A DNA stretch of 64,000 bases from Hypericum androsaemum (taxonomy: Eukaryota; Streptophyta; Magnoliopsida; Malpighiales; Hypericaceae), in contig OZ023192.1 in the NCBI GenBank assembly GCA_963995505.1, forward strand, positions 14,491,001 to 14,555,000, given 5' to 3'. This document shows, piece by piece, positions 12,831-23,900 of this stretch (the first letter of the stretch is position 1; every line of letters starts with the position of its first letter). A model generated the notes under the pieces. It did no database searches. It had not been told where the DNA came from and worked only from the letters and a program-made list of their open reading frames with translations. Both the position numbers and the translations under genes were made by a program.

Positions 12831-15240
12831 TAATTCGATACTGTCTAACAATAAAAAACAATAGCAACTTAGTTCGGGTGATATTTTGATATTATGTAAT
12901 TCGAAAAATGTTTTATCACGTATTTTAATTATATTTGTTCAACTCTGTTAACTACTATATTATTAAAAAAATTTAAAACAATATTTTGTCGAGCATCAGT
13001 AACAATATTTAACCTGCATTATTTTTGTTCCGCTCGAAGCATACATAGAGCACCACATGGTAGAAGATTTTGTCCTGTTTGCTAAACATGGAAGGTATAT
13101 ATATTGGCTAACCAAAATGAATTGTTGAAATTGGTAAAAGGATTTGAATTTATTTAAAAAAAATTAGATTCAAGGTTTACAAATATAAAAACGTCATTGG
13201 TGAATCACTCACAAGATAGAGTCGATAGTGCTCGACTTTGAATACAAAAATTTTACCAAAATACAGTCAAACTTTTTTAAAGTGATATTGTTGGGATCAT
13301 AGAAAAATATCACTCTAGAGTTACATAAAAGCAGTTTACATTTTTTTACTCCAAAGATATTGAAATTGAATTTTTGGGCAATAAATACTTATGTACATAA
13401 AACTAGTCTGTCTATATTCATGTTACCTAAAATTTTGGCTTATAGCATTATTCAAATATTATGATTGAAATTCTTTTTTACAACAAGACAACGATCACAT
13501 GGACTATTTGAAGATAATTCAGAAAATCAATGATGATGTAAAATTTATTGAAGCAAATCTAGCACAAACTAGTATCTTAAAATATTTTTCAAATTCTTAA
13601 AGTATATGCATCTATTAAGAAAATATCAGTTTATGCGAATGTTGGGACTCGGATTTAGCACTAACGTTTTTAAAAAAGTACAAGCTACTATCATAGAAGG
13701 ATTATTAATTTTAACACTAATCTCGACTCAAAACTGAGATTTTTTATCAGTTTAGAAAATTTATTATTTTACACAGGGATTTTACCAAAATACATATATT
13801 GGCTAGCTAGGAAGAACAGTACAGTAATATAATTATATAGGAGAAAAATGTCCGTCCTATTTAAAACCCTTGTCGGATTCAGCACCTGTAACCCTTGGAC
13901 ACTTGTACGCATTATTCTTGTTGCTATGTTCGAAACGTTTATGACAAGAACGCATTGCAACTTTTTCTACTTCCATGGAATTTTCTATCCTTTACAGAAA
14001 GTATTTAATAAATAAAGGGTATCAACTAAGCCCTACTGCATCCATCCACAAAGAGTTACATGTATACATAATATCCCGTTAACAAGAGATATTTTTTCTG
14101 TCCACCAAAATTTCATCCCGGTTATCACATTATTAATTGCAAATAGTTAAACTTTGTTTCAAATATGCAAAATCTGATTAACTATTATTTTTTGAGTTTT
14201 GGGTTGAAAATTAAAGTTTTCATATCATTTATTTATTACACTGAATCTTTGACATTAAAATTCTAACATTCTTTTAACATTAACATAATTATATTTTAAA
14301 ACTCGAACTCCGAACTTTTAAGTCTTTAGATCAAATACTTAACTTGCGAGGTATCATTGATCAATGATAAGCATCTCTTTTTTTGTAAGTAATTGTGATT
14401 TTATTCATGAAATTTTCTGTACAAGGTTGCAACTTTGAATCCGACTAAAAATCTTAGGACGACAAATTCCATTGAGAAAAAGCAAAACTAGGGAAAAGGC
14501 ACCCGCGATAATAATACTAAGAGTAATTTTACACGACCCCTCCACATAATACATAGCTATTCATATATTGCATGGCATTTTTCCAGCTCGAGAAACTACA
14601 TCGCAGAGACAAAAACCCTAACGGACACAAGTACAACGAGGACAAACGTCTGATATGGTAAGTACTAAAAACCGGATCCACATTGATCCTTATAGCCGCT
14701 ACAAGTCATTAATGGAATCTTAGGGAAAATCTAATTATGCATTTTTTTCTTGTTTGCTCCAGGTTTTCCTAGAGGAAGAAGCTAACAAGTGTACCAATCC
14801 AGTAAGAGCGGTGACGAAATGCCACAAATGTCGGTATTTTCGAATACCGTAAAGGAAGGTAATAAGCTAAACTATGCTAGGGAAACTGCTATGCAATCCG
14901 TTATAGGGAATGTAGTTTTGTTTTGTCGCTTGTTGTCATTTTCAGAGCTGACTCTGTCTTTTCTCTACTCTTTTTGGGAATATTTTTGTCAGAGTTGAAT
15001 ATCGTCGGACTTAATTTTAACAAGTGATATTTTTAATAGTATATAATTTAATTATGAGATTGGAACCTTTGGAAAAAATTAAGTTTTTAATTATTTGGAC
15101 TAACATGATTTCCCTACTTTTAGTGATGTGAGATACAAATAAAGAAAACAGAAGAGCACATGTACATAGCTGGTTCTTACGTTTAATTTGTCTTAATAAA
15201 GGGTATTTACTTAGTATATACATACGAGTAATTAAATTTT

Positions 15241-15420
15241 ATTTTTTATTTAAGGGTATTTTGGTCATTTCCATGACCAAAAATGAAAAAAAGTGCGATC
15301 AGGGACCCGAGAGTTTCTAAAATCAAACTAGAGGGACAACAACATGAATTTTGGAAACCCAGGGACCCTAGAGGGAGTGATGCCAAATTACAGGGACTTG
15401 AGCATAATTTTCCCTTAATT
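15241..15420. mobile_element. Mutator-like terminal segment (solo end)
   Basis: Carries the phrases seen at the other Mutator-like ends in this window: a GGTCATTT block, then repeated AGGGAC(C) blocks, ending in an AATTTTCCC-type terminus near 15,415. No partner terminus was found nearby, so it is a decayed end at most. Confidence 0.35.
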
Positions 15421-15531
15421 AAATTAGTTAGTATCTTTTGAAGGATAGTTAAATTAGTTAGTAGATAGCGTTAAACAAATTGTTTAGCACTATACGTTCA
15501 GTGTGATTAGATGGACTAGGGAGCTACCTAA

Positions 15532-15902
15532 TAGCGAATTTCTCCTGGTAAGCTTCTATTTGTATTTAAACTGAAAAAATAACATAGTACCTTTCGCACT
15601 TATTAGTTAATTAGAACGATTTGTTTATTTCATCAACTTTATTTTGATAAATAAATTATTCTATTTAACAAATAAATTTGAGTTGGAATACAACATTGTT
15701 AAAATTTGGTAAGAATATGGATCAACCAAAAAGTTCGAGTTCTAATAAATTTGGTAAAAATACAACATTGTTAATTAATTAATAAACTTGAGTTCTAATT
15801 AACCCTAAACCCCAAATATGGGTCAACCAAAAAGTTGAAAAGGTACTATGTTGTTTTTTTCAATTTACATGCAAATAGAAGCTTACGAGGAGAAATTCGC
15901 TA
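15532..15902. mobile_element. Inverted-repeat element (MITE-like), about 370 bp
   Basis: The ends TAGCGAATTTCTCCTGGTAA and, inverted, TAGCGAATTTCTCCTCGTAA pair over about 60 bp, including AAGCTTCTATTTG and ACATAGTACCTTT. The interior is AT-rich and noncoding, with an imperfect internal repeat (two copies of a CAACATTGTTAA-type segment). No convincing target duplication. Confidence 0.5.
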
Positions 15903-16129
15903 GTCTTCGTGATTCAGATGATCAATAAGGTGACTGACTTTAATGAAGAAAAATTTTAAATGTGACAAAATGGTGAAATATTTATTCATCTTAAATAATA
16001 TTTTGTTCATAAAGAATCAGACATATTATGAACCTAAACTCAGACTCGTGGGCCTGTGGAACTTGCTCTAAACCTGAGAAGGAAGCAAGAAACTAAAACG
16101 AAGAAAGCGAAGACAAAGAAGAAGCTGTA

Positions 16130-17810
16130 ATGGAAGGCGACATTGAAGAAGCAGGGCGGGTGCAGCCACCAACCAGAGGCCCTCACATAAAGAAACGAGC
16201 TCTTAAGAACAAATCCCTCGCCGTCTCCTCCAACGAGAAAGGCCTCAAGTAGGTGTCGTCTAAACCCTTTTCTTACTAAGAAAAAAAAGAAGATAAAAGG
16301 CTCCGTTTTTGGGATTGATTTCAACTTTTTGTGGGTTTTTTTGGTTAAATGGGTTGTTTTATCAAACAGGGACTATGTTACCGGATTTCATAAGAGGAAG
16401 AAGAAGCGGAGAAAGGAAGCCCACAAGCAGCAAGACGTGGCCTTGCGTCGAAAGCGAATCGAGCAGCGTAAAAAGGTTCAGTCTTTATGGGTCCACCCTT
16501 GAATTTTGTTCTGTGTTTGTTTCTCGTCGAGTTTCGGGCTCTATGGTGGTTCCGGAATGCGATGGAAGGAACTCGAGAAGGGTCTGCTTGATGTTGGGGA
16601 TTGTTCCTGTGTTGTTTAGAACTGCATGAATGGTTTGTATGATGATTTGTATCAGTATTTCGAACTAGTTGCAGCCACCGGAGTTGCCAATTTCATCATC
16701 GGAAATCGGGTGCTGCATGTAAGTTCAATGTGCTTCACAATCCAAATTCTGGAACTGGTTGTTCATCGGTGTTAGTTGTTTCCATATATTGGTTGAAGAG
16801 TGGTTGATGGTGGCTTGTGCGCTCTTTGTTGGGTTCCAACTATCAAGTCTCTTGTAATTTTGTTCTAATGTGTTAGTCCTCAAAGTTCTCTAACTGAGGG
16901 CTTGAACTCGATAATGCCTATGCAATGGACGGACACATTCGAATGATGTTATCAACATCGTATTCCTCAAGTCGGTGGATGTATGAACTTGAATCTTCTT
17001 TTGTAAATAAGAATCAATTTGTCAGATTATGTTTTCTTTTAAGCTTGAGTTGATAGAATCTAAAGGGTTTCCTTTCCTGTGTTGTTAGTTTTATTTTGGA
17101 TTCTGAACCATCATTTTCTCCATGTTACTACCACTTGCGCAGAGGAAACTTGAAAAGGAATATGCTATCCATGGAGGAGCTCCACCTGATATAGACGGGA
17201 CTGATGGAAATCATGTCGATGAAGAGGAAGGCAAACCGGTGCCATCAATAAATGGTAATTCTTGACCAGTAGCAAGATACTCGTGATTTTGTACTTGTGG
17301 ATGTTTCAAGTCACTAACCAGATATGGTTTCTCTTTTGATGACTTGGACTCTCATTTGCTATATTTTGGGACCAGAACATGCATCTGAAAAGGGAAAACA
17401 ACACTTTTTTGATGCTTTTGTTTTTCACTTTCTAAAATGTTTAAGATTGCTGTTATTGGAACTAAAAAAGAGCACATACCAGTGTTTATTTTAAGTTTTC
17501 GGACTTCATAGTTTGTAGAACATTCCTTTACGAGTGGCTGTGTTTTGCTGTGGAAGGCATGAAAATGTACGACAGCGGCGACATTAAAGTCACAGTGACG
17601 ACCAGCGAGATATGTAGAGAAGATGAAGATGCCCAAAGCGAAAAGCCTCAGGCAGCAGTGCCGAAGTCTGTCGAAACCGAGAAGCAGCAGGACAATCTAT
17701 CAGTGAGTCCAAAGAAATCATTCAAGAAAGCTTCAAAGACTAAATCAAGACCAAGGCCCCAAAAGAAAAGAGAAAGAAAGAAGGGGAAGACGAGCAAGAA
17801 CAAGCGATAG
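16130..17810 (+). CDS. NOL12/RRP17-like nucleolar rRNA-processing protein
   Basis: Four exons, 16130-16248, 16370-16475, 17143-17254 and 17557-17810, join in frame to 196 residues. The family (yeast Rrp17, human NOL12) acts in the nucleolus in 5'-end processing of pre-rRNA for the large subunit and binds RNA. Visible: MEGDIEEAGRVQPPTRGPHI, then a conserved core, KDYVTGFHKRKKKRRKEAHK with RRKRIEQRKKRKLEKEY, at about 40-80. An acidic middle (VDEEEG) and a very basic tail of Lys/Arg runs ending KKGKTSKNKR look like nucleolar localisation signals. All introns are GT-AG. The exon 1 donor (AA then GTAGGT) is needed, because reading through would give an immediate stop. An alternative exon at about 16,670 is not required. 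Confidence is good for family, lower for exact function in plants. Confidence 0.85.
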
Positions 17811-18331
17811 TTGTCATCGTGTGTTTCAAAGTGTCGTACTAGTTTCGATTTTCTTCAATCGTTGGGGGATGATGCTAACCATCCGATTTCGGTAGGTAGA
17901 GACTATCAGAGATGTAGGTTCTGCCATGTGAAGCTCAATTTAACGTTGTGATATTCCCTCCTGTACCACCAGCCTGCAACAAGCTTCTGACCTGTTTATT
18001 TTGATGTTTGGTAATGAATGAATACTTCCTTCACATCATTAATCTCATGTTATTTGTTCATTTCTGTCCAGAGCAGCAATGATTTGTCTGTATCCGTGTT
18101 GTCTCTGCAACAATGTAAGTTGCACAAGCCTTACTAATAATTCATGATCAACTTCCTTTCGTAAAAATCTCCACTGTCTTTTTGAAAGAGAGATGTCCTG
18201 AATTGGTAGAGGCACATTTGTCCGACTATCAACATTTTATAAACATATTATGCTGCGTTTTCTAAAATTGTCAATATAATAAAATTGTATAATTCAATCG
18301 AAAAGATACTTTCAGGAGTGATTGGTCCGAT
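17811..18331. other. NOL12 3'-UTR and spacer
   Basis: T-rich downstream region of the NOL12-like gene with several AATAAT/AATGAAT polyadenylation-like motifs near 18,015-18,050. I see no further feature. Confidence 0.4.
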
Positions 18332-18685
18332 CTAGTAAGGCCATTTCAAATCTAGCTCAAAGCCAATCTTGTTTGTGGATTCTGTCCAACAAGTTGGCAA
18401 TTTGCTGCAACTCCCATTTCCAAGAAGCGATAACTTGTTAGCTCTTGGTCCACCATAACCATCAAGCTCAGGCTTCCAAACTATTGATAAGTCAAATTTT
18501 TCTCCCTTCGGGTGGAGCTGACAACTTTTTTGTCTTGGAAGAAACTCGTACGCAGAGTAGTGAGATGCTGGAGAATGAAGATACGCAGCAGCGTCTTCGT
18601 CGTACGAGCAAGATGGGAGGGGCAGGACATGCCTCCTACAATGTTCCTGATAATGGGTACCAATACAGTTGCATTCCATTGTCAT
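18332..18685 (-). CDS. Unidentified open frame, possible gene 3' end
   Basis: A 117-codon open frame ending GFELDLKWPY then stop. Its composition is protein-like (DLSIVWKPELDGYGGPRANK, LLGNGSCSKLPTCWTE) rather than low complexity, but I do not recognise the family. The upstream sequence on this strand is closed in the same frame immediately before the ATG; a second frame upstream (about 18,690-18,770) could be a broken continuation. The plus strand is also open here (18,445-18,774) without a recognisable product. It may be the remnant 3' end of a gene, or chance. Confidence 0.25.
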   Translation of the reverse strand: MTMECNCIGTHYQEHCRRHVLPLPSCSYDEDAAAYLHSPASHYSAYEFLPRQKSCQLHPKGEKFDLSIVWKPELDGYGGPRANKLSLLGNGSCSKLPTCWTESTNKIGFELDLKWPY

Positions 18686-19317
18686 ATCAGAACTACACCT
18701 TTGACGACGAACAAGACTGCTCTTCTGGCAAAGCTGTGGTGGGGTGGCTCAAACTCAAGGCAGCCCTTCCTTAGGTGCGGCATCTTTGTCCAGGAAAAGG
18801 CGGCAGTCGGCAGAGGCTGGCTCGACTTATTGGGCTAGAAGATCACGAGGGCAATGCAAGCAGACATCAGCCAGTTTCAGGTTATCTTTCCATGTTTATG
18901 GCTTCCGCCGAGTTGTCCGGTCGAGCTATCTGCAATAGTGATTTGATACTCACTATTGCACTTCAACCAAATTCAAACTTCTCAATCAACGTAATTAACA
19001 ATACCAAAAAAAAACTCAGATTCGAGAATCAACCAACACAAATAAAGGGCCAAGAAACAAAGATTAGTCTGTTAATCAAGATCCAATTTCGTATTTGTGC
19101 ATAAGCAAGAAGAAAGCGCACAGAACATCAGGCAAATCAATTCTCAGCTTGCCACAATTTCGTATTTGTTCATTTAACTCGGATTCAAGCAAGTTCTGAT
19201 CCATACCTAGCACCAATGCCCGGCTCCCATCCATCGAAAACGCGGCTCCGCCACATCCACCACCACCACCCTTCTCTTCAATACAGCTTCCCGACCTTCA
19301 GCAAGCAGCACGCTCCT
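18686..19317. other. Spacer downstream of the MOS2-like ORF
   Basis: No supported gene. This is where the KOW-repeat half of a full-length MOS2 would be expected on the minus strand. I see no KOW-like sequence in any minus-strand frame. Confidence 0.4.
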
Positions 19318-20001
19318 TCATACTACAGAACTAGAATCCCTCTCGTCCTTCGGATAACCCCTCTCACTCTCATCACTAATACTAGCAACAGTAGCAGACT
19401 TATCAGGCACAAAACCTAACCCTAACCCTAACCCGAACCTACCAAACCGCTTCTCATACTGTTTCACCTTGACGTCCTCCTTGTTCTTGGCATTCCTCCC
19501 AATCGCCTGTCCCTTCTTCCACCCGTATCCGGCAAGTAGCGCCGCCCCGAACCCCTCGACCGGCCTATCCTCGAAGTCCTCCATCCGGGGCTCCGGCAGA
19601 CTATTCATATCGTGCCTCAACTTCTCCAGCAACACTCTCTCTGTCTCCCCTCCTACCTTCCCGCTATCATCCCTCCCCCTCTTCTCGCGAACATTGAGAC
19701 CGTACGAAATCCCTCCCTCATCTCTGGCGGTGGGGAGGGACTCCACGACGAAGCCGATCGTGTCGCTGCCGTCTGCTGCGGTCAGTGGCAGCTCGAGGTT
19801 CTTCATCCGTTTCGCAGGGTGCCACGTGTTCTGTATCGGAGGGATCACCTCGTTTCCGTTGTCCGCATCATCTAGGGTTTTCGGGGATTCGAATTCCGTG
19901 ACAAACAGCTTGCTCTTATCCTCGCCGTCTCGGCCACCGTCGCCTCCGGGCTTGGGCGTGGCCGGAGAAGCCGGGATCGAGAAAGAGAACTTCGAACTCA
20001 T
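19318..20001 (-). CDS. MOS2-like G-patch protein, short form without KOW repeats
   Basis: Encodes 227 residues matching the N-terminal half of MOS2/GPKOW, a nuclear RNA-binding protein needed in Arabidopsis for innate immunity and miRNA maturation. Seen: the start MSSKFSFSIPASP; the motif KLFVTEFESPKTL; VIPPIQNTWHPAKRMKNLEL; GISYGLNVREK; and the G-patch region at about 150-195 (DRPVEGFGAALLAGYGWKKG). Family members are about 460 residues, with two KOW motifs after the G-patch; here a stop follows RDSSSVV and no KOW sequence lies downstream. The end of the G-patch is expanded to GLGLGLGF where MOS2 reads GLGF, because a six-base unit is repeated. It may be a truncated paralog, a pseudogene, or a gene whose 3' half was lost. 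The N-terminal part is undamaged. Confidence 0.75.
   Translation of the reverse strand: MSSKFSFSIPASPATPKPGGDGGRDGEDKSKLFVTEFESPKTLDDADNGNEVIPPIQNTWHPAKRMKNLELPLTAADGSDTIGFVVESLPTARDEGGISYGLNVREKRGRDDSGKVGGETERVLLEKLRHDMNSLPEPRMEDFEDRPVEGFGAALLAGYGWKKGQAIGRNAKNKEDVKVKQYEKRFGRFGLGLGLGFVPDKSATVASISDESERGYPKDERDSSSVV
19415..19434. repeat. CCTAAC repeat inside the MOS2-like frame
   Basis: About three copies of CCTAAC, resembling an interstitial telomere-like motif but with the six-base rather than the plant seven-base unit. On the coding (minus) strand it reads alternating GGG and TTA codons, giving Gly-Leu repeats. Confidence 0.8.
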
Positions 20002-20921
20002 GTCCTTTTGGTGGGGAGGGCGATTTTGTTCTTCGTTGCTCTTTTTGGCATTATACCAAGAGAGCTCGACTTTTTTTTTTCAATTAGGTGCCCAATATCA
20101 TTATTCGGCAGCGTATTTTGTCTTCCGCCCTTTTTTTTCGTAAAACAAAAATTGGGACCAGAAAGAAATTGAGCGTAGAAACAAGCTTCAGACCACAGCA
20201 TTATTTTAAATTTTTTTTTAGGATCACAGCATTATTTAAAGGGCAAATTACCCCCAGTCCCTAGTATTTGGCCATCTTTCCTCTCGGATCCCTGCATTTT
20301 AAAAACTGATTTTGTCATCCCCCGTGATTGCTTAAACCTCTCCTTCGGGTCTTTGGCTGACTTCACAGGATCCTTTTTTTCATTTTTGGTCATAGAAATG
20401 ACTATTATACCCCTCTGGTCTTCTTCTCAGACAAACCCAACCTTCCGACCATCTTCTCCAACAAACTCCAACGACTCTTCTACGAACTTTTTGGACCGTG
20501 TGAATGCTTTGGTACATAAAGTTTACGTGGGTTAACCTTATCCCATGATTCACAAAAATTTTCCATTTTTTTAGAGAGTGGAAATTAACCCACAAGATAC
20601 TAGGAAACAAGGTAGAATCTAGTGTCACCATACCTAGATCATATGACATTCTCCAACCATTTAATAATTAAATTTTAAATCTTTTAAATTGGAAAACATA
20701 TTGGTTTCACACGTCTTTTATATGCATTGTTTTGTTACTTATCAGTCAGATTAGACTACTTGTCGTTGAGATGATTAAGGAAAGTAAGCGAACTGCAAAA
20801 TGATTCAGCAAATAGAAAAAAGAAACAATAAACAGACCCTCATAAATTAGTGAAACCAAAGAAAGGCGGAACTGATCAGAGAGAACAAAATGAAGCAAAT
20901 AAACCATCGAGGACCAAGCTA
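20002..20921. other. Intergenic region, MOS2-like promoter and APC4 3' side
   Basis: Contains the MOS2-like upstream region, a Mutator-like end (20,238-20,650) and the APC4 3'-UTR. No gene seen. Confidence 0.4.
20238..20650. mobile_element. Mutator-like terminal segment
   Basis: Starts GGGCAAATTACCCCCAGTCC and continues with the CTATTATACCCCT block shared with the termini at 43.6 and 28.8 kb, which are paired elements. The matching right end is not evident; a short hairpin near 20,520-20,600 may be where it was truncated. Confidence 0.4.
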
Positions 20922-23900
20922 TTATTCTTCAACTTCAAGAATTTCTTCTTCGTCTTCGTCCAGGATGTAGACTAGTGCGCGCTTTCTTGCAGCAAAAACA
21001 CATGCTATTCCTCTAGAGGCTGTCAATGGAAAGTAAAAAAAAGGTGATGCCATTTAATTTAACAACCTTGATAGAGAAAAGAAATGAAATCACTCGGGCC
21101 TCTGCATTTATCAGTTCGTTATAGTTGATGTCATAAGCTTGCAACAATCCGTTCTCTGTTTAATTCTTTTTGCTAAACTAGCACCGGATATGGAGTTCGC
21201 GCCTGATGCTCAAGGTTAACACATAACATGTGAACATTGATTTATCAGGAGCGGCATTCTCCTGTTCCGGGTGCATACTACTTGCAAACAAGTTAATGAG
21301 AATCTGAAGCATTGAGGTTAGTGGTATTTGCAGGTGATCTGTGCGTAAAATACTGCTCCCTGAGCGGATGGTACGCCATCACAAAGAAATGTCGAAAAAT
21401 AAAAGATCAACTGATCATAAGAACTGCAGAAAACTAAGATGTACGCCATAGCAAAGCATTGTCGATAAATAAAAGATTATCGATCAGAAGAACTGCAGAA
21501 ACCTAAAATATTACTTCAAAAAATTTGCAAAATGCATGTACCATAGTTCAGAAAAAGGAATGCTTACCACTAACTGCCAGAGGACTGATGACAGAATGAG
21601 GAATTCTTCGAGCCTTTTCAGTATCCACTGGTAGGAGGGTTACAGATTCCTAGATTTCCATTATGCATAGATAGTCAAGATAAGGTATGTGAACGAAGAA
21701 GAAAAAAGAAATAAGTAAAGCACGTTCTTGAATGAGTAACCTTTAGTTGATCTAAAGTCCACAACTCCACAACAGAGGATCTTGACAATTGCTCAAACTG
21801 TAATTCGGTAGCTTGCACACTCATCATGCATCCAGATGATTCAGGTGCGGCAGTTGCCTCATTCAACAGCAGGATAACTTGAGAATCCTGTATCGTGCAA
21901 CAGTCACATTTCGCGGTCAAGAAATAGAACACGAGTGAGTGGTGATATTAACTGTTTCACCTTATACAGAGACAGGTCAACACATTCATAATCAGCTGGA
22001 ATCGACAAAAGAGCGCCTTCAAATGAATCCTTCTCGGAGCTGCTCAAGCCATGCGCAACTCCTTTAAGAATGCCAATGCAATTGGCAGTGTGCGAAATGA
22101 GCTGGCCAGGAACTTCAAAGCATATATAATCAAGAAACCGGTCTTCAGAATTCCGACAAGATGGATCATCCTCCAGAGCATCCTAGACAGTTTACAAGGG
22201 GTTAGCAGAACAGTTCATGAAGAAAGGTAGTAGTTACATAATACTTACACATCGGATGCTTACCTCCTTGTAGCAAGATAATGACATTGGAATTGCTGTA
22301 GAAATGGATGCTGATGAGGAAGAGAGAGGAAATAGTGGGTGGAGATCCACGCATAACAACTTTTTCGAAATCGTTGTGAAGGGCATCAAGAAAGCGTCCT
22401 TAATGCTATAAAAGCAAAGCCACCAAAAAGAGCATTCATCACACGGGGCAGAAGATAATAACTTATGCTCAGCAAGTACAATGTAAGCTGACATGAGTTT
22501 TCACTATTAACTTCTATCAAGAGGCCACGACTAATGCTTATTATTCAAGACCAAACAGCATGGAAATTGCGACAAAATTGCAGTATTGTGGGTGTTCATA
22601 TCTATCATTAATTGAGACCTTGGGAAGAAAACAAGATACAGTCTTCAATACCAGGACTGCATGGTTTTATTTTAAGTTGCAGGTCAATGGAACATAATCA
22701 GGCTCCAACGCTCGATCACATTCAGAATTTGATTAAAAATACTCATCGGCTACCTGTCTGACATCTGCTGGAATTCTTTAAATAGTGTCCTCCGCAGGTA
22801 CTCACAATCTGAGAATCCGCCAAACATAACTAATTCCTTGACCCTTTGCGTCGTTTCGCTGGAAAATAGCGCATATCTAAATTAGTCAAGATATTTTTTC
22901 ATAATAGACACAAGACAGGTACACAAATAATGGCATGGAAGAAATGAACCATTTAATTATAAGGCAATAAAATACGCACTAACATCAAAACAGAATTGTA
23001 TTCCAACCGTATAATTAAGTTACTTGGGACAAAAGGATACACAGTAATACACCATAAAAGATATCCCTTGTAAGCAAATTTGATGATTAAAAGTTAAAAC
23101 AATAACAGACTGTTATGATCACTGCACTTTTTTTTTCTGTGGCAACTTAGCAAAGCTTCTTTAGATGTGGAGCAAATGATCCTCATACATTTCACAGAAA
23201 GCAAGTTGGGGTGGCAAGGTTGTGAGGCAAGCAAACTACCTACAGGAGCATACAACTGTTTTAGAATAAAGTTTATAGGGACATTTATTGACCACTTACG
23301 AATCAACTTCAACTTTCTGATCAGCTTGAGAAGGTTCCAACAGTTGCCTAACTGGATCTTGATCATACAAGAACTTCAAGAACATGACAACAAGTTCACT
23401 GAAAAGAAAAAGCAGACCCATTTAATGTTGTTCTAAGAACAGTAATTCTTACTATTAAAAAAAGAACAGTCATTCTTGATTTTCGAAAGTCAAATCATTG
23501 CAAAAAACAGCAAATCATGCCTGTTGTGTGGTAGGAGCTGATCACTTGGTTCTTGCATTAGTTGTTTTATGCATCTAAGGAGCCAAGTGAAGAAATTTGA
23601 GAACTGAGAAAGAAATAAAGTAACTCTGGTGGTTCAGTGAAGGAATTGCAACATGAAAGCATACAAAGAATTGCCAAATGTATTTGAAAAACACAAATTG
23701 ATCCCTCTGATCACCCCATGGGGTATGAGTGTACGAATTGACCCTTATAGTTAGAAAAAAATGTAGAAATTGACCCTCGAGTGACAGTTTTTCCCGTCTA
23801 GAAACAGCCGGAATTGACCTGCATAAGAGTTCCAAGGGCATTTTGATCACTTGGACCAATATGTACATTTTTCAAACTACAAGGGCCAATTTGTACACCC

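Larger units (their letters stand above)
12049..16129. other. AT-rich intergenic region with transposon remnants
   Basis: Divergent promoter space between VAL1 (-) and NOL12 (+). The first 250 bp hold the VAL1 leader with GA-rich runs. The rest is AT-rich with remnants: a LINE-tail-like stretch (12,660-12,830), a Mutator-like terminus (15,241-15,420) and an inverted-repeat element (15,532-15,902). An exon-like stretch at 14,577-14,658, with an AG acceptor and a GTAAGT donor, has no recognisable product. Confidence 0.5.

Noticed and set aside
14577..14998. Small gene with exons near 14,577 and 14,789
   Set aside because: The splice signals look good, but joining the two runs into a stop almost at once and no family is recognisable.
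19415..19434. Interstitial telomere repeat
   Set aside because: Only about three hexamer units, and not the plant seven-base unit; it lies in a reading frame and is better explained as codon-level repeat expansion.
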